From: an alpha proteobacterium MED-G09 | GTDB lineage: Bacteria; Pseudomonadota; Alphaproteobacteria; MED-G09 | Length of the DNA: 64,000 bases | NCBI GenBank assembly: GCA_905182015.1 | Contig: CAJIZT010000001.1 | Span: forward strand, 32,928 to 96,927 | Direction of reading: 5' to 3' | In this document: positions 55,908 to 64,000 of the stretch, in pieces | Position numbering within the stretch: position 1 is the first letter of the stretch | Layout of the letters: the number at the start of each line of letters is the position of its first letter | The notes under the pieces: generated by a model | Seen by the model: only the letters and a program-made list of their open reading frames with translations | The model's database searches: none | What the model was told of the DNA's origin: nothing | Position numbers and translations under genes: made by a program

Positions 55908-57866
55908 ATGAAATCTTTTATTCTTATTTTTAGTGCTTTTATTTCAGTATCCTCCTTTGCGCAAGAGGATGATTGGACTTCTTACGGTAAGGATACAGGG
56001 GGTGGCCATTATTCAAAAGCTTCAGAAATAAATCCAAATAATGTTAAAAAATTAGAAAATGTTTGGACTCATCGTTCCGGCGATTACAAGGGTGGAGCTA
56101 ATGCAGCAGGAGTTAAGGGTGACCAATTGCAAACAAATTTCCAAGCAACTCCGCTTTTAGTTGATGAAACTCTTTTTTATTGTACACCATACAATAGGGT
56201 TTTTGCTTTAAATCCAGAAACTGGTGAAGAGAAATGGGTTTTTGACCCAAAGATAAAAACAAATGGTAGGGCGCTTTTAACTTGTAGAGGTTTGAGTAGC
56301 TGGAAAGATAAAACAAAATCCCCAGGTGATAAATGTTTCCATCGAATAATTGGAGCAACAGTAGACGCTGAATTATTTTCTATTGATGGAAGTAATGGTG
56401 AACTGTGTGAAGATTTTGGTAGTAAGGGTAGGGTTGACTTGAGGGAAGGTCTGGGAGAGCACCCAGACTTGTATTATTGGAGCACATCTCCACCAGCAAT
56501 TATAAATGAAAGTCTTATTGTTGGAGGAAGTGTTATTGATAATTTATCAACTGATATTCCAGGTGGCGTTGTAAGAGCTTTTGATATTAGAACAGGCGAG
56601 TTGAAATGGTACTGGGATCCAATACCTCCAGGAGAAGCAACGGTAATTGATGACAATGGAGACCCTCTTTATCGACGAGGAACAGCTAATGTTTGGTCTA
56701 TTATATCTGCAGACCCCGAGCTGAATATGGTGTATCTTCCCACAGGTAATGCATCCCCTGATTATTTTGGAGGCCATAGGGAGGGCCTGGAAGAATATTC
56801 TAGCTCTATTGTTGCGTTAGATGCCGATACTGGTAAAGTGAAGTGGAGCTTTCAAACAGTGCACCATGATATTTGGGATTATGATGTTCCGTCCCAACCA
56901 ACTTTCTATGAATTTGAACGCGATGGAAAAATAATTAAAGCATTGGCGCAAACAACAAAAACTGGCCTTGTTTTTTTATTGAATAGAGAAACGGGTGAAC
57001 CCATTTTTCCTATTGAGGAAAGGGAGGTTCCGCAAGGTGCTGTAGAGGGTGATTATGTTTCTAAAACTCAACCTTTTCCAACTAAGCCAGCACCACTTAA
57101 TCCGATATATTTTGATCCTGATAAAGCATTTGGTTTCACTTTTTGGGATCGTGGTCATTGCAAAAGAACTGCTAAAAAATTAAGAAATGAGGGTCTTTTC
57201 ACACCACCATCACTTCAGGGAAGTATTCATTACCCAAGTGGGGTTGGTGGAAATAATTGGGGCGGGCCGGCAATTGACCCTGAAAGAAATATCATGGTTG
57301 TTAATACTAATAATATGGCAAGTTTAATTGTCATGGTTCCTCGTGAAGATTGTAAAAAATCTCTTAAAGAACTCTCGGTTAATAGAACTCAAGAAAGGTT
57401 TACAAATATAGAGCCAAATGAAGGAGCGCCATATTGTAATTTACGATCTATGGGATTTTTCTCTCCTTTGGGAGTTCCTTGTACAGAGCCTCCGTGGGGT
57501 ACTTTAACAGCAATTGACTTGGATACAGGGGATCATTTGTGGAATGTTCCATTGGGAACATCAAAGGATCTTGCTCCTTTTCCATTTCACTGGATTAAAG
57601 GTGCTCCAAATATTGGAGGTCCAACAGTAACGGCATCCGGGTTAGTGTTTATCGCAGCGACAAGCGATCATTATCTAAGGGCGTTTAGTACCGAGACTGG
57701 TGATGAGTTGGCAAAATTTAGACTTCCGACAGGTGGTCACGCAACACCCATGACATATAAAAATAAAAATGGTCGTCAATTTGTTATAATTGCAGCCGGC
57801 GGTCATTGGGCTATCGGAACACCTGCCTCCGATCACCTTATGGCATTTGCTCTTCCTGATGAATAA
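55908..57866 (+). CDS. PQQ-dependent glucose-dehydrogenase-like quinoprotein, secreted
   Basis: A 652-residue eight-bladed propeller dehydrogenase. A signal peptide (residues 1-18, ending SSFAQ) sends it to the periplasm, and it lacks the N-terminal five-helix anchor of membrane glucose dehydrogenase. Signatures: WTSYGKDTGGGHYSKASEIN, LTCRGLSSWKD and CFHRIIGATVDAELFSIDG near 145, YYWSTSPPAIINESLIVGG, HHDIWDYDVPSQPTFYE near 308 and YPSGVGGNNWGGPAIDP near 430. These match the mGDH/quinate-type subfamily. The substrate is unknown. No PQQ biosynthesis gene is in the window. The start has AGGA upstream. Confidence 0.9.
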   Translation: MKSFILIFSAFISVSSFAQEDDWTSYGKDTGGGHYSKASEINPNNVKKLENVWTHRSGDYKGGANAAGVKGDQLQTNFQATPLLVDETLFYCTPYNRVFALNPETGEEKWVFDPKIKTNGRALLTCRGLSSWKDKTKSPGDKCFHRIIGATVDAELFSIDGSNGELCEDFGSKGRVDLREGLGEHPDLYYWSTSPPAIINESLIVGGSVIDNLSTDIPGGVVRAFDIRTGELKWYWDPIPPGEATVIDDNGDPLYRRGTANVWSIISADPELNMVYLPTGNASPDYFGGHREGLEEYSSSIVALDADTGKVKWSFQTVHHDIWDYDVPSQPTFYEFERDGKIIKALAQTTKTGLVFLLNRETGEPIFPIEEREVPQGAVEGDYVSKTQPFPTKPAPLNPIYFDPDKAFGFTFWDRGHCKRTAKKLRNEGLFTPPSLQGSIHYPSGVGGNNWGGPAIDPERNIMVVNTNNMASLIVMVPREDCKKSLKELSVNRTQERFTNIEPNEGAPYCNLRSMGFFSPLGVPCTEPPWGTLTAIDLDTGDHLWNVPLGTSKDLAPFPFHWIKGAPNIGGPTVTASGLVFIAATSDHYLRAFSTETGDELAKFRLPTGGHATPMTYKNKNGRQFVIIAAGGHWAIGTPASDHLMAFALPDE

Positions 57867-58620
57867 AACTGCACTAATAACGGGCGCTTCTTCTGGCTTA
57901 GGCAAGGATTTTGCAAATCTTTATGCCGAGAAAGGTTATAACCTAGTTTTAACTGCGAGAAGGGAGGATAATTTAAAATTAATTGCAGCTGATCTTATTG
58001 AAAAACATAAGGTAGATATTTTAATTATTTCCGCTGACCTTGGGAAGCAAGATGCCCCGTCCAAAATTTTTAGTTTCTGTAATGAAAATAATGTGAAAAT
58101 TGACATTCTAATAAATAATGCAGGTTATGGACTGGTTGGAGAATTTGATAAATTATCCTGGGAAAAGCATAATGCCTTTATTAATGTTTTATCAACCTCA
58201 GCCATAGCTTTAACAAGGCTACTCTTACCCAGTATGCTTGCAGAAAAGTATGGGAGGATTATTAATATTTCATCTGTTGCCGCATTTGCTCCTTATACAA
58301 ATTCAGGAGGAATGTATATTGCAACTAAACTGATGATTCTTAAGTTTTCAGAGATGATACATAATGAATATAAATCTAGGAACATATATTCATGTGCAGT
58401 ATGCCCTGGCTTTACGCATACTGAATTTCACAAAGATATGGGTGAATTTAAAAGCTCTATTCCGTCCTTTATGTGGATGGATTCAAGAAAAGTTGTTGAA
58501 CAATCTTACGCTGCTTCGATGTCAGGAAAAGACATTATTATTAATGGTTGGTTTTATAAAGTTTTAGTCTTTTTTATGAAAATAACTCCTAAATGGCTTG
58601 TTAAGTTAGGATCAAATTAG
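57859..58620 (+). CDS. Short-chain dehydrogenase/reductase
   Basis: A 253-residue classical SDR. The track starts at 57790 inside the quinoprotein gene; the ATG at 57859 gives MNKTALITGASSGLGKDFANLYAEKGYNLVLTARR, a normal N terminus, with an 8-base overlap. NNAGYG near 90, NISSVAAFAP and YIATK (catalytic Tyr/Lys) near 153 complete the active site. The C-terminal stretch VLVFFMKITPKWLVK may be membrane-associating. NADP preference is likely from TARRE. The overlap suggests translation coupled to the PQQ enzyme, hence a possible shared pathway; the substrate is unknown. Confidence 0.86.
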   Translation: MNKTALITGASSGLGKDFANLYAEKGYNLVLTARREDNLKLIAADLIEKHKVDILIISADLGKQDAPSKIFSFCNENNVKIDILINNAGYGLVGEFDKLSWEKHNAFINVLSTSAIALTRLLLPSMLAEKYGRIINISSVAAFAPYTNSGGMYIATKLMILKFSEMIHNEYKSRNIYSCAVCPGFTHTEFHKDMGEFKSSIPSFMWMDSRKVVEQSYAASMSGKDIIINGWFYKVLVFFMKITPKWLVKLGSN

Positions 58621-58662
58621 TAAGTTCTTGAAAATAAGCATAACTAAATAAAGGGAATTTTT

Positions 58663-59598
58663 ATGACAACCGTAACAGTTTTTGGTGCCTCTGGAAGAAT
58701 GGGGCAAGCTCAAGTAAGGCAACTTTTATTAGCTGACTATAAGGTAAGAGCGATTACTCGAAAAAAAGGTGTATTTTCTGACAGTAACGTAACAGAAGTT
58801 TCAGCAGATTATAACGATCCACAAAGCCTTGACGATGCGATAGCTGGTTCAGAAGCTGCTTTTTATAATAAGCCTTCCTTTGAGCAAGTAACAAAAATGA
58901 TAGATTTTTGTGCTGCCGTTGGCGCAGCTGCAGCTAGGGCTGATGTTCGTTTAGTATATCAAACTGCGGCTTACGCTCCTGATGAAGAAATAGGGCAGTA
59001 TAATTATGACCGTGTTTTAGCTACGGAGAGAGCTTTAAAGCAAGGAGGAGCTCGAACAACTATTTTTAGACCAGTGTTATTTATGGATAATACTCTTACA
59101 AAATGGGCAAGGAACGATATTCTAGAAAAAAATGAATTTGCTTATCCTCACAAAGCTGGACTTGAAGCAAACTGGATTTGCCTTGATGATGTTGCTAAAT
59201 TTATGGTAGCAGCCTTAAAGCGTGATGACTTAATAGGAAGAGCAATGGTTATTGGAGGCCCTGAAGTTTTAACACCGCAAAGGATTGCAGATACTTTATC
59301 AGGACATCTTGGCCGATCAATCAAGCAAAAAACCTTAACTCCAAATGAATTTGCTATTCGAATGGCAGATATTTTTGAAGGTGTTAGTGATATTGGAAGA
59401 GAGGATTATATTGCTGCTATGCAAGGGTTTTATGAATATAATAATGACAATACTGATGATTTAAATCCTTTTGAAGTTGATATGAATGAAGTTCTTAAAG
59501 AGATTCCAATAAAACTAACAACATTCAGTGAGTGGGTTAAGCAGCAGGATTGGGTTCCTATTGATGATGACGATATTACAACCCCATCAGGTGGTTAA
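58663..59598 (+). CDS. NmrA-like NAD(P)-binding protein
   Basis: A 311-residue atypical/extended SDR with the N-terminal motif VTVFGASGRMGQAQVRQLLLADYKVRAITRK, then a FRPVLFMDN segment near 145 and VIGGPEVLTPQRIADTLSGHLGR near 200. There is no obvious catalytic YxxxK, as in redox-sensing NmrA/HSCARG or azoreductase-like members, so it may be a sensor or a reductase. AAGGG SD before ATG. Its stop abuts the end of the convergent 5-alpha-reductase-like gene with no gap. Confidence 0.8.
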   Translation: MTTVTVFGASGRMGQAQVRQLLLADYKVRAITRKKGVFSDSNVTEVSADYNDPQSLDDAIAGSEAAFYNKPSFEQVTKMIDFCAAVGAAAARADVRLVYQTAAYAPDEEIGQYNYDRVLATERALKQGGARTTIFRPVLFMDNTLTKWARNDILEKNEFAYPHKAGLEANWICLDDVAKFMVAALKRDDLIGRAMVIGGPEVLTPQRIADTLSGHLGRSIKQKTLTPNEFAIRMADIFEGVSDIGREDYIAAMQGFYEYNNDNTDDLNPFEVDMNEVLKEIPIKLTTFSEWVKQQDWVPIDDDDITTPSGG

Positions 59599-60339
59599 TT
59601 ATAAAATTTTTGGAATAATTGCCTTACGTTCCTTTGGATAATCATCGAATTTTTCTTTGTACCATGAGTGATGCTTAAGGGCTCTTGGAAAAAGATTAAA
59701 GGTTGTCCATAGAGCAAATACAAAACCTGAAAAGCTCCATGTCATTATTGCCCATCCAATCCACTCTATTATTTCACCAAAATAGTTTGGACTTGATATC
59801 CATTTATAAAATCCTCCATAAGGAATTTGATAACCATTTTTTTGTTTGGATAATTTTAATAAGATTTTATCGGAATGAATATTGATAATCATACCAAAAA
59901 GAAAAATACATAAGCCTATTAAGAAAGCTGGAGTTAGAAACCAAGAACTATCATATTGATTGTCCATCAATAAGAACCAATAACCATGAAAAGATGCATT
60001 AAAGATATTGAATATAAAGGCTAGAAGGGCAACTACTAATGGCATAGATCCATTTTTATCAATTAAGAAAGGCCATATAATACTTCTGTTTGTATAGTGA
60101 ATGGACCAAAGAGCCAGAAAGACAATAAGAACAATATTATTAAACCCGCCATAAATAAAATAAAACAACCACATGACATAAAGAGCAGGGGTTTCCATGA
60201 GTATCCACCCAAGTCTTTTTGGAAGAAGAGGACCCCATCCAGACCTTAAATGTCGTCCATAAGGCGCGCTTATAAAAAGAAGAATAAAAAAGGTTATAAC
60301 ACCAATACCAATCCAAGAATTTATAAGAATTTGAAACAT
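59599..60339 (-). CDS. Steroid 5-alpha-reductase-like membrane protein
   Basis: A 246-residue polytopic protein (about six helices). The N-terminal APYGRHLRSGWGPLLPKRLGWILMETPAL matches the start of the SRD5A-type 3-oxo-5-alpha-steroid 4-dehydrogenase family, and the C-terminal half has YQIPYGGFYKWISSPNYFGEIIEWIGWA and NLFPRALKHHSWYKEKFDDYPKERKAIIPKIL, the conserved NADPH-site end. Eukaryotic members reduce steroid or polyprenal double bonds; bacterial substrates are mostly unknown. No SD is visible before ATG. Divergent, 50 bases from the aminotransferase. Confidence 0.82.
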   Translation of the reverse strand: MFQILINSWIGIGVITFFILLFISAPYGRHLRSGWGPLLPKRLGWILMETPALYVMWLFYFIYGGFNNIVLIVFLALWSIHYTNRSIIWPFLIDKNGSMPLVVALLAFIFNIFNASFHGYWFLLMDNQYDSSWFLTPAFLIGLCIFLFGMIINIHSDKILLKLSKQKNGYQIPYGGFYKWISSPNYFGEIIEWIGWAIMTWSFSGFVFALWTTFNLFPRALKHHSWYKEKFDDYPKERKAIIPKIL

Positions 60340-60389
60340 AATATTTTTAGGTTAAGTTAAAATTTGATTCTTAACGAAGGGGAAAGTAT

Positions 60390-61313
60390 TTGCAAAGAAA
60401 AATTTGGATGAACGGAGATTATGTTAACTGGGAAGACGCTCAAGTTCATATTCTTTCTCATTCGCATCAACGCGGATCGCTTATTTTTGGATTTATTCCG
60501 ATTTTCGAAAATGAAGGGGTGGTCTCTCTCTTTCGCCTCAAAGATCACATTGATAGACTCTTTACATCATGCGCTTCAGCTGGGATTTCTCTAGACTATT
60601 CTTCTGAGGATATTCATGTGGCAATAAAAGATACTGTTACAAAGAATCCAGGAAGTAAATTTGTTAAAATAAGTGTTTATATAGCATCCATTGAAATTGA
60701 TGTTGTGCCTCAAGATTCTTTTTCAACTGTTGCCATTGCAGCATACGAGCCTCTAGCAGATATTGCATCTAAACATACACAACCTTTTCATTCATCAAAA
60801 GAGTTAAGCGTTTGGTTAGAGAAAGAAAAGCATCAAAGAAGGCCTGATATCATTCCTCCTCAGATAAAAATCGCTGGGAACTATACATCATCAATGATGG
60901 CTAAGTGGCAGGCAAGAAAGAATGGTTATGATGAGATTATACTTACGGATGAGGATGGTTTTATTACTGAGGCCCCGACCTCCAATGTCTTTTTGGTAAA
61001 TGAAGATAATGTTTTATTGACCGCTCCCGAAGAAGAAGTTCTTTATGGGATTACAAGAAAAAGTATTCTTGATATTGCCGATAATGAAGGTATTAAAACC
61101 AAAGTAGAAAGAATACCTCTTTCAGAATTAGAAAATGCTAAAGAAGTTTTTATAACTTCATCTTCCCACCTTGTTTGCCCAGTCATCAAAATAGACAACA
61201 ACCCTATTGGTAGTGGGGCTATTGGAGCTTTAACAGATAAATTAAAGCAAAGATTTTTAAAAATTTCTCAAGGCCAGGACAGCTTTTTCAATAATTGGCT
61301 AGAAAGTATTTAA
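60390..61313 (+). CDS. Class IV aminotransferase (branched-chain type)
   Basis: A PLP enzyme of 307 residues. Fold-type IV marks: the N-terminal WMNGDYVNWEDAQVHILSHSHQRGSLIFGF, the catalytic lysine in PPQIKIAGNYTSSMMAKWQA near 158, GYDEIILTDEDGFITEAPTSNVFLV near 180 and YGITRKSILDIA near 219. The first segment (AxxxHxLSHxxxRG) is typical of IlvE. It could supply the final transamination for Val/Leu/Ile made by the ilv/leu genes, or act on D-amino acids or aminodeoxychorismate. TTG start with AAGGGG seven bases upstream. Confidence 0.85.
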   Translation: MQRKIWMNGDYVNWEDAQVHILSHSHQRGSLIFGFIPIFENEGVVSLFRLKDHIDRLFTSCASAGISLDYSSEDIHVAIKDTVTKNPGSKFVKISVYIASIEIDVVPQDSFSTVAIAAYEPLADIASKHTQPFHSSKELSVWLEKEKHQRRPDIIPPQIKIAGNYTSSMMAKWQARKNGYDEIILTDEDGFITEAPTSNVFLVNEDNVLLTAPEEEVLYGITRKSILDIADNEGIKTKVERIPLSELENAKEVFITSSSHLVCPVIKIDNNPIGSGAIGALTDKLKQRFLKISQGQDSFFNNWLESI

Positions 61314-61400
61314 TTTATTATTATTATTTCTTTGCGCATATTTAAAATCTTACTTTAAATAAAGTATGAATCAATTAATTCTATAGTTTAGGAGAATGAA

Positions 61401-61610
61401 ATGAAAAAAGTAGCCTTATTGGCCGTAATGGTCTCAAGTTTTTTATCAACTAATGTCCATGCGCATGTAAAAACTCTTTATTCTGATAAAGGTGTTACCA
61501 CTTACTGTGTTGATGGTCTTAAATTTGCTGTTGCAGGTGGTGAAAGTATTGTTCAGGTAATGGAAAACGTTGATAACCATGCTGTACCCAAAAGCTGCTC
61601 CATGCAGTAA
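61401..61610 (+). CDS. Small secreted protein, unknown
   Basis: A 69-residue ORF with strong coding signs: SD AGGAG six bases before ATG and a clean signal peptide (MKKVALLAVMVSSFLSTNVHA) leaving about 48 mature residues that begin HVKTLYSDKG. Two cysteines (YCVDG and KSCSMQ) could form a disulfide. I recognise no family. The mature length and the HxKxLYS start give no function. An interrupted palindrome TACTTT-AAAT-AAAGTA (61351-61366) lies upstream, possibly an operator. It precedes a 29-codon ORF and then a TonB receptor. Confidence 0.75.
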   Translation: MKKVALLAVMVSSFLSTNVHAHVKTLYSDKGVTTYCVDGLKFAVAGGESIVQVMENVDNHAVPKSCSMQ

Positions 61611-61699
61611 TGAAGAGGATATTCTTAGCAATTATTATATTGATAATAATGGGGGCATGTCTGTCACCCATTATTTTCTTAGCTATCAATTTATTTTAG
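61610..61699 (+). CDS. 29-residue membrane peptide, coupled to the preceding gene
   Basis: A tiny ORF starting on the last base of the preceding stop (TAATG): MKRIFLAIIILIIMGACLSP followed by IIFLAINLF. Nearly the whole peptide is one hydrophobic helix after a KR start. MGAC is faintly lipobox-like, but only twelve residues follow. The exact coupling and the hydrophobic composition argue for translation, but with only 29 codons chance cannot be excluded. Function unknown. Confidence 0.5.
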   Translation: MKRIFLAIIILIIMGACLSPIIFLAINLF

Positions 61700-61752
61700 A
61701 GAAAATTATACTTTAAATACAAGTATATATTTGCCTAAAACATCAAAATATG

Positions 61753-61767
61753 ACAGAAATATTCTGT
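61753..61767. promoter_or_regulatory. Candidate operator upstream of the second TonB receptor
   Basis: ACAGAA-ATA-TTCTGT, a perfect 6-base inverted repeat with a 3-base spacer, 32 bases before the receptor ATG. It could be a repressor or activator site or overlap the promoter. The regulator is not known. Confidence 0.4.
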
Positions 61768-61798
61768 TATTTTATATTTTATTAATTCTTGGGGGAAA

Positions 61799-63967
61799 AT
61801 GATGAATCATTTCAAACTATTTACAATGGGCTTAGTTAGTTTATCTCTTCTAACTTTTGCCAATGCTGATGAAGCAGTAACTGGCAATATGTCTGGTCAA
61901 GAGGCTAACAGTCTTGGTCTAGAAGAAATTATCGTAACAGCTAGAAAAAGAGAGGAAAGTCTTTTAGATATTCCTGAAACTGTTGTTGCTATTTCTGGTA
62001 AAACTATCTCACGTCAAAATATTAAGAATTTAGATAAAATTGGGATGTCTATTCCAAATCTGAATCTAAATACTAGAGCAGATGGATGGCCAAATGTTAC
62101 TATGAGAGGGATGGGGGCGTTTAGTCTTACCCAAGGTGTTGGATTTTATCTTGATGATGTTCAGCTTTTTGGTGATGCATCTTCAAGATTTGGTGACCTA
62201 GATAGAATAGAAGTTCTTAAAGGTCCTCAGGGCGTTTTATATGGTGGAAGTAATATTGGTGGAGCTGTTAAATTTATTAGCACTAGACCATCACCTGATG
62301 AGACAACTGGACACTTTAAAATGATGGTTGGTGAACAAAATTCAACTGATATCGAAGGTTCAATTAATATGCCAGTAGGCGATGGTTGGGCAGTACGTCT
62401 TTTTGCATTTACAAGAGAAGATGATGGTTTTATGTACAATCCAAGTACGGGTGACGATAGCGTTGCTGGCTATGAGGAAAGTGGCGGAAGAATTGCAATT
62501 GCTGGACCTTTGTCTGATAATTTATCACTTTATGCCTCTGTAAGATCTAATCAGTATGATGGACCAAATAATAATTGGGCTATGGAAAGAGGAACTCCTC
62601 CAAATTTTGAATATCCATATATCAATAATATTGAGACTCCTTCAAACAATGATAAAGAAACTTTTGGAGCTCATTTAGAGCTAGTATGGGAACTTGATGG
62701 ATACGATATAACAAGTATAACATCTTATACTGATACTGAAGCAGACAGATTGACAGATGTCGATCTTGAGCCTCAATTATGGCTTAATGCTTTTCAAAAT
62801 GAATCATTTGAAGCTACTATTCAAGAGATACGTTTTTCTTCAAACACAACCAATGATCTTCAATGGCAGGCAGGTTTGTACTCTTCGAAAATGGAGTGGG
62901 TCGAGAGATCTACAACTAGGTTTGGTCCACAAATATTTGGTGTTGATTTAACCGTTCCAGCTAAACACGATAATACGGAAACATCTCATTTGGCTGCCTT
63001 TGGTAACCTTACTTATACTACTGGTCCATGGGAAATCGGATTTGGTTTAAGAGTTGATTCTTGGGAAAGAGAAAAACTTGTTCCAGCCGAAGTTACTGAG
63101 AGTGGTCTAGATCATGCAAATAAAGTTGATGGAACCGAAGTTCTTCCAAGACTTTCAATATCTAGAACTATGGATGATGACACAATGATATACCTTACTA
63201 TCTCTAAAGGTTATGAGCCTGGTGGATTAAGACACGAGCCAGTAACTTTTGATTCTGCAGGTAATCCATCTCTTTCTACATATACTAAAGAAGAAGCTGT
63301 ACAGACTGAGATTGGTATAAAAGGTTCATTTATGAATGGTAGAGGTAATTTTTCAGCTGCAGCCTTCATGATTGATTATGAAGATAGACTGTTTACAACT
63401 ATTATCCAGTCAGCGACAGGTCCTTTTGAATCCATTGGTAATTCTGGTAATTCAGAGAATGTTGGTTTTGAATTAGAACTTGCTTTCCAAGCAACAGAAA
63501 ATCTTTCATTAGCAGCTGCATTTGGTACTTTAAATGCTGAGTGGGATGCTGGAACTGTTATTAATGGTGTTGATATGGGTGGAAGAACTCCTTCAGGATC
63601 TATTGATAATGGAGCTTCTATAGCTATCAATTATGAAAAGCCTCTTGATAATGGTATGGAATTCATTGCTGACGTTCAGTATAACAGACGTGGGTCAAGC
63701 ACAAGTATGCCTGCACACAGTTATATAGATGTTCCTAGTTATTATACTTTAAATCTAGCAACAGGTGTCAGATCAGGTAATTGGGAGTTTTTGATTCATG
63801 CGGAAAATCTAACGGATGAGCAGTATTACACTGACTTAGAAAACTGGGTAAACCTTGGATCAGGCGGTGCATTAGATCCAGTTAGTCCAATGTCAGATCC
63901 ATTCTATATTATTGGAACACATGGTCACCCAAGAATGCTTTCTGCAAGTCTATCTTATAGATTTTAA
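61799..63967 (+). CDS. TonB-dependent receptor
   Basis: A 722-residue outer-membrane active transporter. Signal peptide at residues 1-23 (ending FANADEA), TonB box LEEIIVTARKREESLLDIPETV near 42, plug domain with NVTMRGMGAF, GVGFYLDDVQLFGD and DRIEVLKGPQGVLYGGSNIGGAVKFIS near 130, then a 22-strand-type barrel ending in the aromatic terminus MLSASLSYRF. It is of the proteobacterial (sphingomonad-like) type and lacks the regulatory N-terminal domain of the first receptor. Substrate unknown. GGGGGA SD before ATG. An incomplete inverted repeat in the last bases of the window may be its terminator. Confidence 0.93.
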   Translation: MMNHFKLFTMGLVSLSLLTFANADEAVTGNMSGQEANSLGLEEIIVTARKREESLLDIPETVVAISGKTISRQNIKNLDKIGMSIPNLNLNTRADGWPNVTMRGMGAFSLTQGVGFYLDDVQLFGDASSRFGDLDRIEVLKGPQGVLYGGSNIGGAVKFISTRPSPDETTGHFKMMVGEQNSTDIEGSINMPVGDGWAVRLFAFTREDDGFMYNPSTGDDSVAGYEESGGRIAIAGPLSDNLSLYASVRSNQYDGPNNNWAMERGTPPNFEYPYINNIETPSNNDKETFGAHLELVWELDGYDITSITSYTDTEADRLTDVDLEPQLWLNAFQNESFEATIQEIRFSSNTTNDLQWQAGLYSSKMEWVERSTTRFGPQIFGVDLTVPAKHDNTETSHLAAFGNLTYTTGPWEIGFGLRVDSWEREKLVPAEVTESGLDHANKVDGTEVLPRLSISRTMDDDTMIYLTISKGYEPGGLRHEPVTFDSAGNPSLSTYTKEEAVQTEIGIKGSFMNGRGNFSAAAFMIDYEDRLFTTIIQSATGPFESIGNSGNSENVGFELELAFQATENLSLAAAFGTLNAEWDAGTVINGVDMGGRTPSGSIDNGASIAINYEKPLDNGMEFIADVQYNRRGSSTSMPAHSYIDVPSYYTLNLATGVRSGNWEFLIHAENLTDEQYYTDLENWVNLGSGGALDPVSPMSDPFYIIGTHGHPRMLSASLSYRF

Positions 63968-64000
63968 TTCTTGAAAAGATACTAAATTAAAAGGCCCTTT

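Noticed and set aside
58364-58567. 67-aa plus-strand ORF inside the SDR gene
   Set aside because: Out-of-frame shadow of the SDR; no SD.
60357-60548. 63-aa minus-strand ORF overlapping the aminotransferase start
   Set aside because: Antisense to a well-supported N terminus with its own SD.

Overview
The window is a gene-dense, AT-rich (about one third G+C by eye) chromosomal segment, most probably from a marine alphaproteobacterium with a compact genome. The alphaproteobacterial assignment rests on several independent signs: a circularly permuted two-piece tmRNA gene; rnpB directly upstream of mraZ; murB inside the division/cell-wall cluster between murC and ddl; lpxC-bamD-ligA after ftsZ; thyA-folA and hflK-hflC-degP in one neighbourhood; and fumC followed by a small ribbon-helix-helix gene. 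TonB-dependent receptors and a periplasmic PQQ dehydrogenase argue against a minimal SAR11-type genome, but the exact lineage cannot be fixed from this window. Gaps are short, many genes overlap by 1-20 bases, and TTG starts with good Shine-Dalgarno (SD) sequences are common.

Layout. 1-12926: 3' part of gshA, a tandem pair of acyl-CoA dehydrogenases, a PhoD-like phosphatase and a large carboxypeptidase-regulatory-domain TonB receptor (minus strand), dusA with a TSUP permease, a phosphohexomutase, an MFE-2-like SDR and a GST. 12973-33174: rnpB, a three-repeat MraZ operator, then the dcw cluster mraZ-rsmH-ftsL-ftsI-murE-murF-mraY-murD-ftsW-murG-murC-murB-ddl-ftsQ-ftsA-ftsZ, continuing into lpxC and bamD. 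33181-47520: ligA, an M24 peptidase, a UvrD/PcrA helicase, RHH-fumC, permuted ssrA, thyA-folA, mrp, hflK-hflC-degP. 47531-54970: a DUF1015 gene, miaA, and the branched-chain amino acid genes ilvI-ilvN-ilvC and leuA. 54985-64000: a more accessory end with an acyltransferase, a PQQ glucose-dehydrogenase-like enzyme, two Rossmann-fold reductases, a steroid-5-alpha-reductase-like membrane enzyme, a class IV aminotransferase, a tiny secreted/membrane peptide pair and a second TonB receptor.

How the genes work together. The central block makes UDP-MurNAc-pentapeptide, lipid I and lipid II, and the septal synthase and divisome, with MraZ probably repressing its own promoter. lpxC and bamD add outer-membrane lipid A and protein assembly. 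The ilv/leu block makes valine, isoleucine and leucine. The most interesting unannotated element is a 35-codon leucine-rich leader ORF upstream of leuA (11 Leu codons), followed by three mutually exclusive RNA helices, the last of which masks the leuA ribosome binding site. This looks like leucine-responsive attenuation acting on translation initiation. No mobile elements, CRISPR arrays, prophage or tRNA genes were seen.
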